From assembly GCA_023404675.1 (NCBI GenBank), contig JAEYAW010000030.1, positions 558,001 through 622,000 of the forward strand: a DNA stretch of 64,000 nucleotides, read 5' to 3'. The translations under genes and the position numbers were made by a program. Shown here one piece after another: positions 22,916-31,673 of the stretch (position 1 is the stretch's first letter; the number at the start of each line of letters is the position of its first letter). The DNA comes from Pseudomonadota bacterium (GTDB lineage: Bacteria > Pseudomonadota > Alphaproteobacteria > Rhizobiales > Xanthobacteraceae). The notes beneath the pieces are model-generated. The model was not told the origin of the DNA and did not search any database. It saw only the letters and a list, made by a program, of their open reading frames with translations.

Positions 22916-23223
22916 TTCCTACCCTGAGTTGTTGATTTCTTGTGCACTGGCGGGCCGAAGCGGTCAACCCGTCCTCCGCGGGCAACGATTCCGAGAAGAA
23001 AATTCTCAGGATGCGAAAACCATCGCCGCCAGGTTCCGACGTTAACCATTTGCTAACCATGAGCCGGGCAAATTTTGCCGGGTGAAGGCGAGCCTGTTCC
23101 AACTGCAACCCGGGGGTGCCCGTGGACGCGAAGGCGGTAGGTCACTTCCCGATGGGCGGCGCGGGAGCCGCCATGCGGGCACCGGGTGTCCGCGAGCGTG
23201 ACAGACGGGGACAGGCGGGAGCG
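22916..23223. promoter_or_regulatory. flhA: flhA upstream region with a CtrA-like box
   Basis: 308 bp between the divergent MFS and flhA genes. TTAA-CCATTTG-CTAA at 23042-23056 matches the CtrA consensus TTAA-N7-TTAA with one mismatch and lies about 168 bp before the flhA ATG. Flagellar export genes are classic direct CtrA targets in alphaproteobacteria, and ctrA itself is encoded 5 kb away. An open extension of flhA from 23116 exists but is poorly protein-like. Confidence 0.5.
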
Positions 23224-25353
23224 ATGACCGATACCACAGCGGTTCAGGGCGGCGGCACGTCAGGGTTTCCGACGCTGAAGGATATCGGCGCCATTCTGCG
23301 CCGGGGCGATATCGCCTTCGCGGTGGGCATTCTCACCATCCTCGTGGTGCTGATCCTGCCGCTGCCGGCGATGGTGCTCGATATCGCACTCGCGATCTCG
23401 ATTACTTTCTCCGTGCTGATCCTGATGACGGCGCTGTTCATCCAGGCGCCGCTCGAATTCTCCGCCTTCCCCACCGTGCTGCTGATCTCGACGATGCTGC
23501 GGCTGTCGCTCAACCTCGCCTCGACGCGGCTGATCCTCTCGCACGGGCACGAGGGCACCAGCGCGGCCGGCCACGTCATCGAGGCGTTCGGCAACCTCGT
23601 GATGGGCGGCAACTATGTCATCGGCATCATCGTCTTCATCATCCTGGTGATCGTCAACTTCGTGGTCATCACCAAGGGTTCGGGCCGGATCGCCGAAGTC
23701 GCGGCGCGCTTCCACCTCGATTCGATGCCCGGCAAGCAGATGGCGATCGACGCCGATCTTTCGGCGGGCCTGATCGACGAGGCCACCGCCCGCGAGCGCC
23801 GCAAGGCTCTGGAGGACGAGAGCGGCTTCTTTGGCGCCATGGACGGCGCCTCGAAGTTCGTGCGCGGCGACGCGGTCGCCGGCCTGCTGGTCGTGTTCAT
23901 CAATGTCATCGGCGGCATGATCATCGGTATGGCGCAGCAGGGCATGAGCTTCGCCAGCGCCGCGCACACCTACACGCTGCTGACGGTCGGCGACGGCCTC
24001 GTCACGCAGGTGCCGGCCCTGATCGTCTCGACGGCCGCCGGTCTTCTGGTCTCCAAGGCCGGCGTCAGCGGCGCGGCCGACAAGGCGCTGGTGAAGCAGC
24101 TTTCCGGCTATCCGCAGGCCCTCGGCATGGCGGGCGCGGTGATGATCGTGCTGGGCTTCGTGCCGGGCATTCCGATGATCCCGTTCCTGATGCTCGGCGG
24201 AGGTTCCGGAGCGCTCGCCTGGCACGCGCACAATCTGCATCGCCGGGATAAGGCCGCGGCAACCGCAGCCGCGGCGCCGTCCGCTGCTGCCGCGGCAGCG
24301 GCCGCCGCAGCAGCCGAGGAGCCGATCTCGGCCGCGCTCAAGATCGACGATCTCAAGGTCGAACTGGGCTACGCCCTGCTGCCTCTGGTCAACGGGCCCG
24401 ACGGCACCGACAAGCTCACCGAGCAGATCAAGGCGCTGCGCCGTTCGCTGGCAATCGAGATGGGCTTCGTCATGCCGGCGGTCCGCATCCTCGACAACGT
24501 GCAGCTCGAAGCCAACACCTACGTCATCAAGATCAAGGAGGTCGAGGCCGGCTCCGGACGCATCTGGCCGCACCAGTACATGGTCATGGATCCGGCCGGC
24601 AATCAGGTCGATGTGCCGGGCATCCACACCGTGGAGCCGACCTTCGGCCTGCCCGCGACGTGGGTGGACGGCGCAATGAAAGAGGAAGCGACGCTCAAGG
24701 GCTACACGGTAGTGGACGCCGCGACCGTGCTCTCCACGCACCTCACCGAGCTTCTCAAGACCAACATGTCGGACCTGCTCTCCTACGGCGAGGTCCAGAA
24801 GCTGCTGAAGGACCTTCCCAAGGAACAGGGCGAACTGGTCAAGGATATCGTGCCGGCCCAGATCACCGTGTCCGGCATCCAGCGCGTCCTGCAATTGCTG
24901 CTGGCCGAGCGCATCTCGATCCGCGACCTGTCCACGATCCTCGAAGGCATTGCCGACGCCCTCTCCTTTTCGCGCAATCCGGCAGCGATCGTCGAGCATG
25001 TGCGCGGGCGGCTCGCCCGGCAGATCTGTGCCCAGAACACCTCGCCGCATGGCTATCTCGCCCTGATCGCGCTGTCGGCCCGGTGGGAGCAGACCTTCGC
25101 CGAATCGCTGATCGGCCAGGGAGACGAGCGGACGCTCGCGATGCAGCCGACCAAGCTGTCGGAATTCATGGTCGCGGTCCGCGAGCGCTTCGAGCAGGCT
25201 GCCCGCGAGGGAGAGGCTCCCGTGCTGGTCACCTCCGCCGCGGTTCGCCCGTTCGTCCGCTCGCTGGTTGAGCGATTTCGGTCACAGACAAGCGTTTTAT
25301 CGCAGGCGGAGATTCACCCCCGCGCGAGGCTGAAAACCGTTGGCAGCATTTAA
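23224..25353 (+). CDS. flhA: Flagellar type III export protein FlhA
   Basis: 709 residues. N-terminal half has about eight membrane helices including the FHIPEP core: LEFSAFPTVLLISTMLRLSL, FVVITKGSGRIAEVAARFHLD, DADLSAGLIDEATARERR and FVRGDAVAGL; the cytosolic C-terminal half (from about 370) forms the nonameric substrate- and chaperone-docking ring, preceded by an Ala-rich linker. FlhA is the export-gate subunit that uses proton-motive force for flagellar protein secretion. ATG 23224 follows a GGGAGCG site and begins just before the conserved region. Gene arrangement (flhA, small protein, fliJ-fliI, ctrA) is typical of this bacterial group. Confidence 0.96.
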   Translation: MTDTTAVQGGGTSGFPTLKDIGAILRRGDIAFAVGILTILVVLILPLPAMVLDIALAISITFSVLILMTALFIQAPLEFSAFPTVLLISTMLRLSLNLASTRLILSHGHEGTSAAGHVIEAFGNLVMGGNYVIGIIVFIILVIVNFVVITKGSGRIAEVAARFHLDSMPGKQMAIDADLSAGLIDEATARERRKALEDESGFFGAMDGASKFVRGDAVAGLLVVFINVIGGMIIGMAQQGMSFASAAHTYTLLTVGDGLVTQVPALIVSTAAGLLVSKAGVSGAADKALVKQLSGYPQALGMAGAVMIVLGFVPGIPMIPFLMLGGGSGALAWHAHNLHRRDKAAATAAAAPSAAAAAAAAAAAEEPISAALKIDDLKVELGYALLPLVNGPDGTDKLTEQIKALRRSLAIEMGFVMPAVRILDNVQLEANTYVIKIKEVEAGSGRIWPHQYMVMDPAGNQVDVPGIHTVEPTFGLPATWVDGAMKEEATLKGYTVVDAATVLSTHLTELLKTNMSDLLSYGEVQKLLKDLPKEQGELVKDIVPAQITVSGIQRVLQLLLAERISIRDLSTILEGIADALSFSRNPAAIVEHVRGRLARQICAQNTSPHGYLALIALSARWEQTFAESLIGQGDERTLAMQPTKLSEFMVAVRERFEQAAREGEAPVLVTSAAVRPFVRSLVERFRSQTSVLSQAEIHPRARLKTVGSI

Positions 25354-25441
25354 TGCATTGGTACTATTAAGATAATTTGAAGTTCCAGGCGTGACTCTCA
25401 CGCAACATCAGGTCTTTTCACACAGAAGTGATTAACTACTT

Positions 25442-25467
25442 GGAACGCAAAGCCTCGTTCCTACGTT
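25442..25467 (+). promoter_or_regulatory. EcfG-type (general stress response) promoter
   Basis: GGAAC at 25442-25446 and CGTT at 25464-25467 separated by exactly 17 bp, a full match to the sigma-EcfG consensus of alphaproteobacteria. It lies about 80 bp before the start of the 69-residue membrane protein gene, pointing toward it, and 90 bp after flhA. Confidence 0.65.
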
Positions 25468-25548
25468 TTTCAGCGTAGCCGGACTGAACCACCGGATGTA
25501 ACGCTAACACCAACCTGCAATGGCAATGGACGTCGGCAGGAGGCTTCG

Positions 25549-25758
25549 ATGAACCATTCGATTTACAGCGCGGACAAGACGACCCACCTGAAGATCGTGG
25601 TGGTCGCGCTTGTGGCTGCGATCATGATCGCGGGCGTCGGCATCACTGTCCGCCTGTCGGACGGCGGCCTGACGCAGACCGCGCGGATGACCGCGCCGGT
25701 GGTGAAAGCCGGCAAACCGATGATGGTGACCAGCAGCGATAACTCGGCCATCCGCTGA
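25549..25758 (+). CDS. Small single-pass membrane protein, unknown function
   Basis: 69 residues with an AGGAGG ribosome site 6 bases before the ATG. One hydrophobic helix (about 15-34, IVVVALVAAIMIAGVGITV), then a polar Thr/Ser-rich periplasmic tail ending in a segment with KAGKPMMVTSS. No known domain. I believe similar short proteins occur beside flagellar genes in Bradyrhizobium relatives (recollection, not checked). A strong EcfG-type promoter upstream suggests induction in the general stress response and independence from flhA. Confidence 0.75.
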   Translation: MNHSIYSADKTTHLKIVVVALVAAIMIAGVGITVRLSDGGLTQTARMTAPVVKAGKPMMVTSSDNSAIR

Positions 25759-25889
25759 GGGTTCGCGAGAGTTTTGCGGATTTGAGTTTCAGGAATTCAC
25801 GTAGCTTCTTGACCCGCCCCCCGAAAGTCGCTGCGTGAAAATTTGGAAGACCCAAGTAAGAGACGACCCCAAAGTTGACTCATCTGAAG

Positions 25890-25920
25890 ACGCCCGTTCC
25901 CCCACGGGCGTTTTCTTTTT
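25890..25920 (+). terminator. Intrinsic terminator
   Basis: Perfect 8-bp stem ACGCCCGT/ACGGGCGT with a 6-nt C-rich loop followed by TTTTCTTTTT, reading rightward. It is 130 bp beyond the small membrane protein gene, which leaves space for a short untranslated RNA between about 25835 and 25920 (a CTTGAC sequence at 25808-25813 could be a -35). Confidence 0.8.
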
Positions 25921-25964
25921 GTGTGGCCTGAGAGCCTCGTCGCGGGCGATCAAACAAGCCGAAC

Positions 25965-26004
25965 AAACAAAAAGCCCGCGTCGCGCGACGCGGGCTTTTT
26001 GTTT
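25965..26004. terminator. Perfect 40-bp palindromic bidirectional terminator
   Basis: Each 20-base arm is the exact reverse complement of the other: AAACAAAAAGCCCGCGTCGC on the left and its complement on the right, giving an 11-bp GC-rich stem flanked by A and T runs. Works in both directions and ends the fliI-fliJ transcript 20 bp past the fliJ stop. Confidence 0.85.
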
Positions 26005-26023
26005 CCGGAAAACCCGGGGAGGA

Positions 26024-26449
26024 TCAGGCGACCGCCCCGAACCGGGCGCGGGCGCGCATCAGGCCGATGCTGTCCATATCCGCCTGCTCCCGCGCGCTTT
26101 CCTCGGCGCGCTCGCGCGCCTGGTCGCGCTCGTCGAGCAGCTCCACTTTCTTCAATTCCTCGAAGGCCTCGGCCAGAGCGGCCCTCGCCTCTTCGAGCTG
26201 ACCCTGAAGCTCGTCAGCCGAGCGCATCAGATTTTCACGCCGCTGGATCGCGGCCTTGGCATAGGTCGGATAGGCGAAGTGCGTCGGATCGTTGATCCCC
26301 GCGCGCTCCTGCTCGGTCTGGATCTCGCGCTCCAGTTCCTGCGACATCCGCTGGAAGTCGGCGATCATTCCTTCGATCTGCACGACGCGGCGCCGCTTCT
26401 CGTCCACCTGAAACTTTTTCAGACGGATCAGCGTCTCACGTGACTTCAT
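26024..26449 (-). CDS. fliJ: Flagellar export chaperone FliJ
   Basis: 141 residues, almost entirely charged coiled coil (MKSRETLIRLKKFQVDEKRR, then repeated Glu/Arg/Leu heptads), as in FliJ, which binds the FliI ATPase ring and FlhA and promotes substrate export. Sequence conservation in the family is low, so the call rests on size, coiled coil, the N-terminal RLKKFQVDEKRR pattern and position directly after fliI. Start at ATG 26449 with GGGGAG upstream. Gap to fliI is 109 bp on the same strand. Confidence 0.88.
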   Translation of the reverse strand: MKSRETLIRLKKFQVDEKRRRVVQIEGMIADFQRMSQELEREIQTEQERAGINDPTHFAYPTYAKAAIQRRENLMRSADELQGQLEEARAALAEAFEELKKVELLDERDQARERAEESAREQADMDSIGLMRARARFGAVA

Positions 26450-26558
26450 CGACTCATACTCCCCAGAAGTCCACGCCGAACAGGACGATTGGCCAGCGCC
26501 GTACACGGCCGTCCAGCCATCCGGAATTCAGCATTGAAGCCATCATGGGGGTACAAAG

Positions 26559-27884
26559 TTAGCGTTCCGTTTCCACGTTCCCTAAAATGTCATGCAGTCG
26601 GGCGTAGCCATCCGGCAAAGACGTGGCCTCGTCCTTGGCCTGCTTCAGGAAATTTTCCAGCGGCTCGTGAAGACGGATCGCCTCGTCCACCTCGGGGCTG
26701 GATCCCGCACGGTAGGCACCGAGCCGGATCAGTTCCTCCATGTCCGCATAGGTCGCCATGATCTGGCGCGCCCGCATGACGACCGGCAGATAGGCGGCAT
26801 CCGCCGATTTCGGCATGGTCCGGGAGACCGACTTCAGAATGTTGATCGCCGGATAGCGCCCGCGCTCGGCGATGGAGCGCTGCATCACGATATGTCCGTC
26901 GAGAATGCCGCGCACCGCGTCGGCCACCGGCTCGTTGTGATCGTCGCCATCCACCAGCACGGTGAAGATGCCGGTGATCGAGCCTTCACCAGTGCCTGGC
27001 CCCGCTCGCTCCAGCAGCTTCGGCAGTTCGGTGAACACCGTCGGCGTATAGCCCTTCGCGGTCGGGGGCTCGCCGACGGACAGGCCGATCTCGCGCTGCG
27101 CCATCGCGAAACGCGTGACGGAATCCATCATCGCCAGCACGTTCTTGCCTTCGTCCCGGAAGTGTTCGGCGATGGAGAGCGTGAGATAGGCCGCCTGCCT
27201 GCGCATCAGGGCCGGCTCGTCCGAGGTCGCAACCACGACGACCGAACGCGCCAGCCCCTCCTCGCCCAGATCGTCCTGCAGAAATTCCTGCACCTCGCGG
27301 CCACGCTCGCCGACCAGACCGATCACCGAGACGTCGGCATCCACGTTGCGCGCCAGCATCGACAGCAGCACGGATTTGCCGACACCGGAGCCGGCGAAGA
27401 TGCCCATGCGCTGGCCGCGGCAGCAGGTGAGGAAGGTGTTCAGAGCGCGCACGCCGAGATCGAGCGGCGCACCAACCCTGCGGCGGGCATGAGCCGACGG
27501 CGGCATGTTGCGAAACGGGACAGGCGTCGGCCCCTGCGGCAGAGGGCCCTTGCCGTCGACCGGCTCGCCCATGGCGTTCAGCACGCGGCCCAGCCAGGCA
27601 TGTGACGGACGAACATGAGCCGCGGCATTGGCGATCACCGCGCGGCACCCTCGCCGCACGCCGTCGAGTCCGCCGAACGGCATCACCACGGCATTTGCGT
27701 CGGCGAAACCGATTACTTCGCAAGGAATAAAGCGTCCCGGCCCGGTCTCGATGGTGATGCGCGCGCCGACCGACATGGCGTGGATCGGCCCAGCCACCTC
27801 GACCATGAGTCCGCGCACCGCCGTGACCCGTCCATAGATATTGATGTCGTCAAGATCGTCGATCTGTTCCGCGAGCGCTTTCAT
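26559..27884 (-). CDS. fliI: Flagellum-specific export ATPase FliI
   Basis: 441 residues. F1-beta-like ATPase that forms the hexameric motor of flagellar export. Walker A GSGVGKSVLLS, LVGERGREVQEFLQDDLG, Walker B-region NVLAMMDSVTRFAMAQREIG, SVGEPPTAKGYTPTVF and FTVLVDGDDHNEPVADAVRGILDGHIV are all present, distinguishing FliI from other rotary ATPases. First gene of fliI-fliJ, divergent from ctrA, with a CtrA-like half-site pair about 40 bp upstream of the ATG. Confidence 0.97.
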   Translation of the reverse strand: MKALAEQIDDLDDINIYGRVTAVRGLMVEVAGPIHAMSVGARITIETGPGRFIPCEVIGFADANAVVMPFGGLDGVRRGCRAVIANAAAHVRPSHAWLGRVLNAMGEPVDGKGPLPQGPTPVPFRNMPPSAHARRRVGAPLDLGVRALNTFLTCCRGQRMGIFAGSGVGKSVLLSMLARNVDADVSVIGLVGERGREVQEFLQDDLGEEGLARSVVVVATSDEPALMRRQAAYLTLSIAEHFRDEGKNVLAMMDSVTRFAMAQREIGLSVGEPPTAKGYTPTVFTELPKLLERAGPGTGEGSITGIFTVLVDGDDHNEPVADAVRGILDGHIVMQRSIAERGRYPAINILKSVSRTMPKSADAAYLPVVMRARQIMATYADMEELIRLGAYRAGSSPEVDEAIRLHEPLENFLKQAKDEATSLPDGYARLHDILGNVETER

Positions 27885-28251
27885 TGCCGAACTCTTAAGC
27901 GCGCGCGCATTCTTGCGATCGCCTTAACTTGGTGTTTACCCGCGTCGTTAATCATTGCGTCACTGTCTTTGGAGGGCTGGCTTCCGCCAATCCGAAAAAT
28001 TGGCGAGTCACACGAGTCGGGTAGCCTCGACTCTTAAAGTGGAACCTGAGGAACGCTGGGAAACAAAACCGATAAAGTGCCAACATCTTAGGTCGATTCG
28101 AACGAAAATGCACCGAGACACTTGCAGGCACGAATCAGATTTTGTTAACCATGTGTTGTCAGGATCCGAATCAGTTGTTCAAAGGCGTTTTTCCAGTGCC
28201 GCAAACTGCGGCCGGCCTGACGCCCGCTGACGGCGACGATAGGGGACTGGC
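27885..28251. promoter_or_regulatory. ctrA: fliI/ctrA divergent control region: CtrA-like boxes and six GANTC sites
   Basis: 367 bp without a gene. CtrA-like half-site pairs: TTAA-N7-TTTA at 27924-27938 (near fliI) and TTAA-N7-TTGT at 28145-28159 (about 95 bp before ctrA). GANTC sites, targets of the cell-cycle methyltransferase CcrM, occur at 28005, 28014, 28029, 28095, 28132 and 28168. In Caulobacter a single methylated GANTC and CtrA boxes control ctrA transcription in the cell cycle; here the site cluster is much denser. Confidence 0.7.
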
Positions 28252-28953
<702 letters not shown>

Positions 28954-28980
28954 TCCGGCATCATATTCCATGTTTCCGAA

Positions 28981-29003
28981 AACCCCGCTCCGGCGGGGTT
29001 TTT
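28981..29003 (+). terminator. Intrinsic terminator after ctrA
   Basis: AACCCCGC (28981-28988) pairs with GCGGGGTT (28993-29000) around TCCG, followed by TTTCTTT. It is 27 bp after the ctrA stop. Confidence 0.85.
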
Positions 29004-29315
29004 CTTTGCGATGGGAGGTGGAAGCACGCACACCGGATTGGACGCGGCGCAAATCGCCTCAAATCGAACGACATATTCTCAGCGGAAAGAAAGGATGAGG
29101 CGTCGTGGCGAATTGACTTCGCGTTCCCGCGCGGCAACAACGCACATGGCTGAGGATCGGGGGAATCAACGAGCCTCGGATATCCGCGATGCGCTGCAAA
29201 CCGGCGCGGCGATCCGTTCTTCCGCAGTCGTCCGACAACCGCGATCTCCGATTTCTCTCGGCAGCGTATCGAGTTCAACGATCCCGTTACCAAGCTTCCA
29301 CTGGGAGAGTCCGCG
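29004..29315. other. Intergenic stretch between ctrA and the subtilase gene
   Basis: About 310 bp with no supportable gene. TTGACT at 29116-29121 could be a -35 for the protease but I see no good -10 at the right distance. TGGGAGAGT just before 29316 supplies the protease ribosome site. Nothing else recognised. Confidence 0.4.
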
Positions 29316-31598
29316 ATGCCGCGCGCAAGATCGAAACTGTCGCTAACCCTGCTTGTTCTTTCCGGCCTGATCGCGGCGAACACTGCCGCGGCCCAAAGCC
29401 CTGCCCTCACCGCAAAGGCCAGCGATGTGAACACCATCGTCAGCCAGACCCAGCAGAAATCCTTCGCGCGCGTCATCGTGCAGTTCGCCGCCGCCCCGGC
29501 GGCGGCCGATCTGCGTCCGGGCAACGAGGCCAGCGTTCAATCGCTGCGCGAGTATACACGCACGATGCAGGACGCCGTGATCGCCGCTCATTTCGCGAAC
29601 GCGGCCGACGCCGTGCCAGGCACCGGCACCCCGCGTGCTCTGGTGCGCTTCGATGTTACCCCCGGCTTTGCCGTCAACGCCACGCAGGCCGAAATCGACG
29701 GGCTCGCGGCTGATCCGCGCGTGATCGCCATTGCGCCGGATCGCCTCTCCAAGCCGTACCTCAACCAGAGCGTCCCCCTGATCGGAATGGACGCGGCCTA
29801 TGCGAATGGCGCCACGGGATCGGGCTACGCGGTCGCCGTGCTCGACACCGGAACCCAGGCCAACCACAAGTTTCTCGCCGGGAAGATCGTCAACTCGGTG
29901 TGCTTCTCGTCATCGGGCGGCGCGGCCGGCGTCACGCTCTGCCCCAACGGCCAGCCGTCGCAGACCGGCGCGGGCGCGTCCGAGGCGACGACCGCCAACT
30001 GCATCAACACCGGCAACAACACGAATCTCTGCACCCATGGCGGGCACGTCGCCGGCATCGCCGCAGGCTTCAACACCGCCCTGCTCGCGGGCGAGCCGGT
30101 CAACGGCGTCGCCAAGAACGCGTCCATCGCGGACTTCCAGGTCTTCACCCGCCTTGAGGACAACGATTCCTGCGACAATTCCCCGCCATGCGTGAAGAGC
30201 TTCAGCTCGGACCAGATTCGCGCGCTCGATTACGTGCTGCAGAATCCCGTGGTGGGCGGCAGCAGGATCGCGTCAGTGAACATGAGCCTCGGCGGCGGCT
30301 TCCTCACGACCGGTGCCTGCGACAGCGATCCGCTGAAGCCGACCATCGACCAGCTGCGCGCAATCGGCATCGCGACCGTTATCGCGTCCGGCAACGAGGG
30401 GAACGTCAACGGCATCACCCCGCCGGGCTGCATCTCCACCGCCGTCACGGTCGGCTCAACGGCACGGGACGACACCGTCTCCGCCTTCACCGACATGTCG
30501 ACGATGGTGAAGCTGCTGGCTCCCGGCGGCACCGGCGGCGGCGGCCATACCTGCCTGAACGGCTCCAACAATGCGGACATCCATTCCGCCCTCAACGGCC
30601 TCAACCCCGCCGACAACGCCGGCTTCGTCTGCTATGCCGGCACCTCGATGGCCGCGCCCCATGTCGCCGGCGCAATCGGCGCGCTCCGCACAAAGTGCCC
30701 GGCCGCCTCGGTTGACTCGATCGTGAGCGCGTTGGCGCTGAGCGGCGTCGCCGTGACGGACCAGCGTCAGGGCGGCATGTTCATTCGCCCGCGCATTCAG
30801 GTGGACCGCGCGCTCGAACTTCTGAGCTGCGATGCGACCACGACTCTCGCGTCGGCCGTCCTGCCGACAAGCCGCTCCGTGCAGCTTCATCATCAGGCCA
30901 CCGCCTTCGCCACCGTGATCAATACCGGAGCCAGCACCGGGAACGGATGCACGCTGTCGCTGGGCAGCACCGTCCCCGGCAACTTCGCATTCCAGACCAC
31001 CGATCCCGCGACCAACCAGCCCATCGGAACCCCGAATGCGCCGGCGACCATCTCCGCAGGCGCGAGCCAGTCGTTCGTCTTCGCGGTCCAGCCGTACTCT
31101 GTCCTTGCCGAGACGACGCTCCCGATCGTGGCCAGTTGCGTGAATTCCGCTCCGGCTCCGAGCGTGGTCGGCCTCAATACGCTGACGCTGTCGGCCTCGC
31201 CGACCGCGGTGCCGGACATCATCGCGGTCGCGGCGACGGTCGATAGCAACGGCATCCTCAGCCTGTCCGGCCCCGAGCGGAACGGCGCGTTCTCTATCGC
31301 TACCGCGAACATCGGCGCGACCGGGTCACTGACCGCGACCGTGGACACCGGGGCTGCGACGCTTCCGGTGACTCTCAACCTGTGCCAGACCGATCCCGCG
31401 ACGTCCGCCTGCGTCTCGGCGATCGGCCCGTCGGTGACGCTGAACATCGCAACCGGCGAAACGCCGACCTTCGCGATATTCGCGCATGCCAGCGGCGCGG
31501 TGCCGCTCGATCCGGCACGTTACCGCGTGTTCGTGCGCTTCCGCGACGGCGAGGACAGTACACGCGGTGCGACCAGCGTCGCCATCGCAACGCCCTGA
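29316..31598 (+). CDS. Secreted subtilisin-like serine protease (peptidase S8)
   Basis: 760 residues. Signal peptide at 1-26 (ends NTAAAQ). An inhibitor-like propeptide (about 40-145, RVIVQFAAAP ... VTPGFAVNATQAEIDGLAADP) precedes the catalytic domain with Asp177 in VAVLDTGTQ, His244 in THGGHVAGIAAG and Ser444 in GTSMAAPHVAGAIG; Asn of the oxyanion hole is in IASGNEGN. Many paired cysteines suggest disulfides. From about 520 on there is a C-terminal Ig-like/CARDB-type beta-rich region with repeated SxG and TLxLSASP elements, likely a binding or surface domain; no barrel or sorting signal is seen. It stands between ctrA and the chemotaxis operon, each side isolated by terminators, so it appears to be an independent unit. 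Confidence 0.92.
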   Translation: MPRARSKLSLTLLVLSGLIAANTAAAQSPALTAKASDVNTIVSQTQQKSFARVIVQFAAAPAAADLRPGNEASVQSLREYTRTMQDAVIAAHFANAADAVPGTGTPRALVRFDVTPGFAVNATQAEIDGLAADPRVIAIAPDRLSKPYLNQSVPLIGMDAAYANGATGSGYAVAVLDTGTQANHKFLAGKIVNSVCFSSSGGAAGVTLCPNGQPSQTGAGASEATTANCINTGNNTNLCTHGGHVAGIAAGFNTALLAGEPVNGVAKNASIADFQVFTRLEDNDSCDNSPPCVKSFSSDQIRALDYVLQNPVVGGSRIASVNMSLGGGFLTTGACDSDPLKPTIDQLRAIGIATVIASGNEGNVNGITPPGCISTAVTVGSTARDDTVSAFTDMSTMVKLLAPGGTGGGGHTCLNGSNNADIHSALNGLNPADNAGFVCYAGTSMAAPHVAGAIGALRTKCPAASVDSIVSALALSGVAVTDQRQGGMFIRPRIQVDRALELLSCDATTTLASAVLPTSRSVQLHHQATAFATVINTGASTGNGCTLSLGSTVPGNFAFQTTDPATNQPIGTPNAPATISAGASQSFVFAVQPYSVLAETTLPIVASCVNSAPAPSVVGLNTLTLSASPTAVPDIIAVAATVDSNGILSLSGPERNGAFSIATANIGATGSLTATVDTGAATLPVTLNLCQTDPATSACVSAIGPSVTLNIATGETPTFAIFAHASGAVPLDPARYRVFVRFRDGEDSTRGATSVAIATP

Positions 31599-31617
31599 GC
31601 GTCGCCCCCCGCATACG

Positions 31618-31648
31618 AAAAAGCCCCCGTCTCACGGGGGCTTTTTTT
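31618..31648. terminator. Bidirectional terminator between protease and cheR
   Basis: AAAAAGCCCCCGT / ACGGGGGCTTTTTTT with a CTC loop: an 8-bp GC stem plus A/T tails on both sides, serving the protease gene (rightward) and the chemotaxis operon (leftward). Confidence 0.9.
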
Positions 31649-31673
31649 ATTCCGGATTCCAGCTCGGCTTCGC

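Noticed and set aside
23116..23223. Longer FlhA starting at 23116
   Set aside because: The extra 36 residues are Arg/Gly-rich and unlike FlhA N-termini; ATG 23224 has a ribosome site and fits family length.
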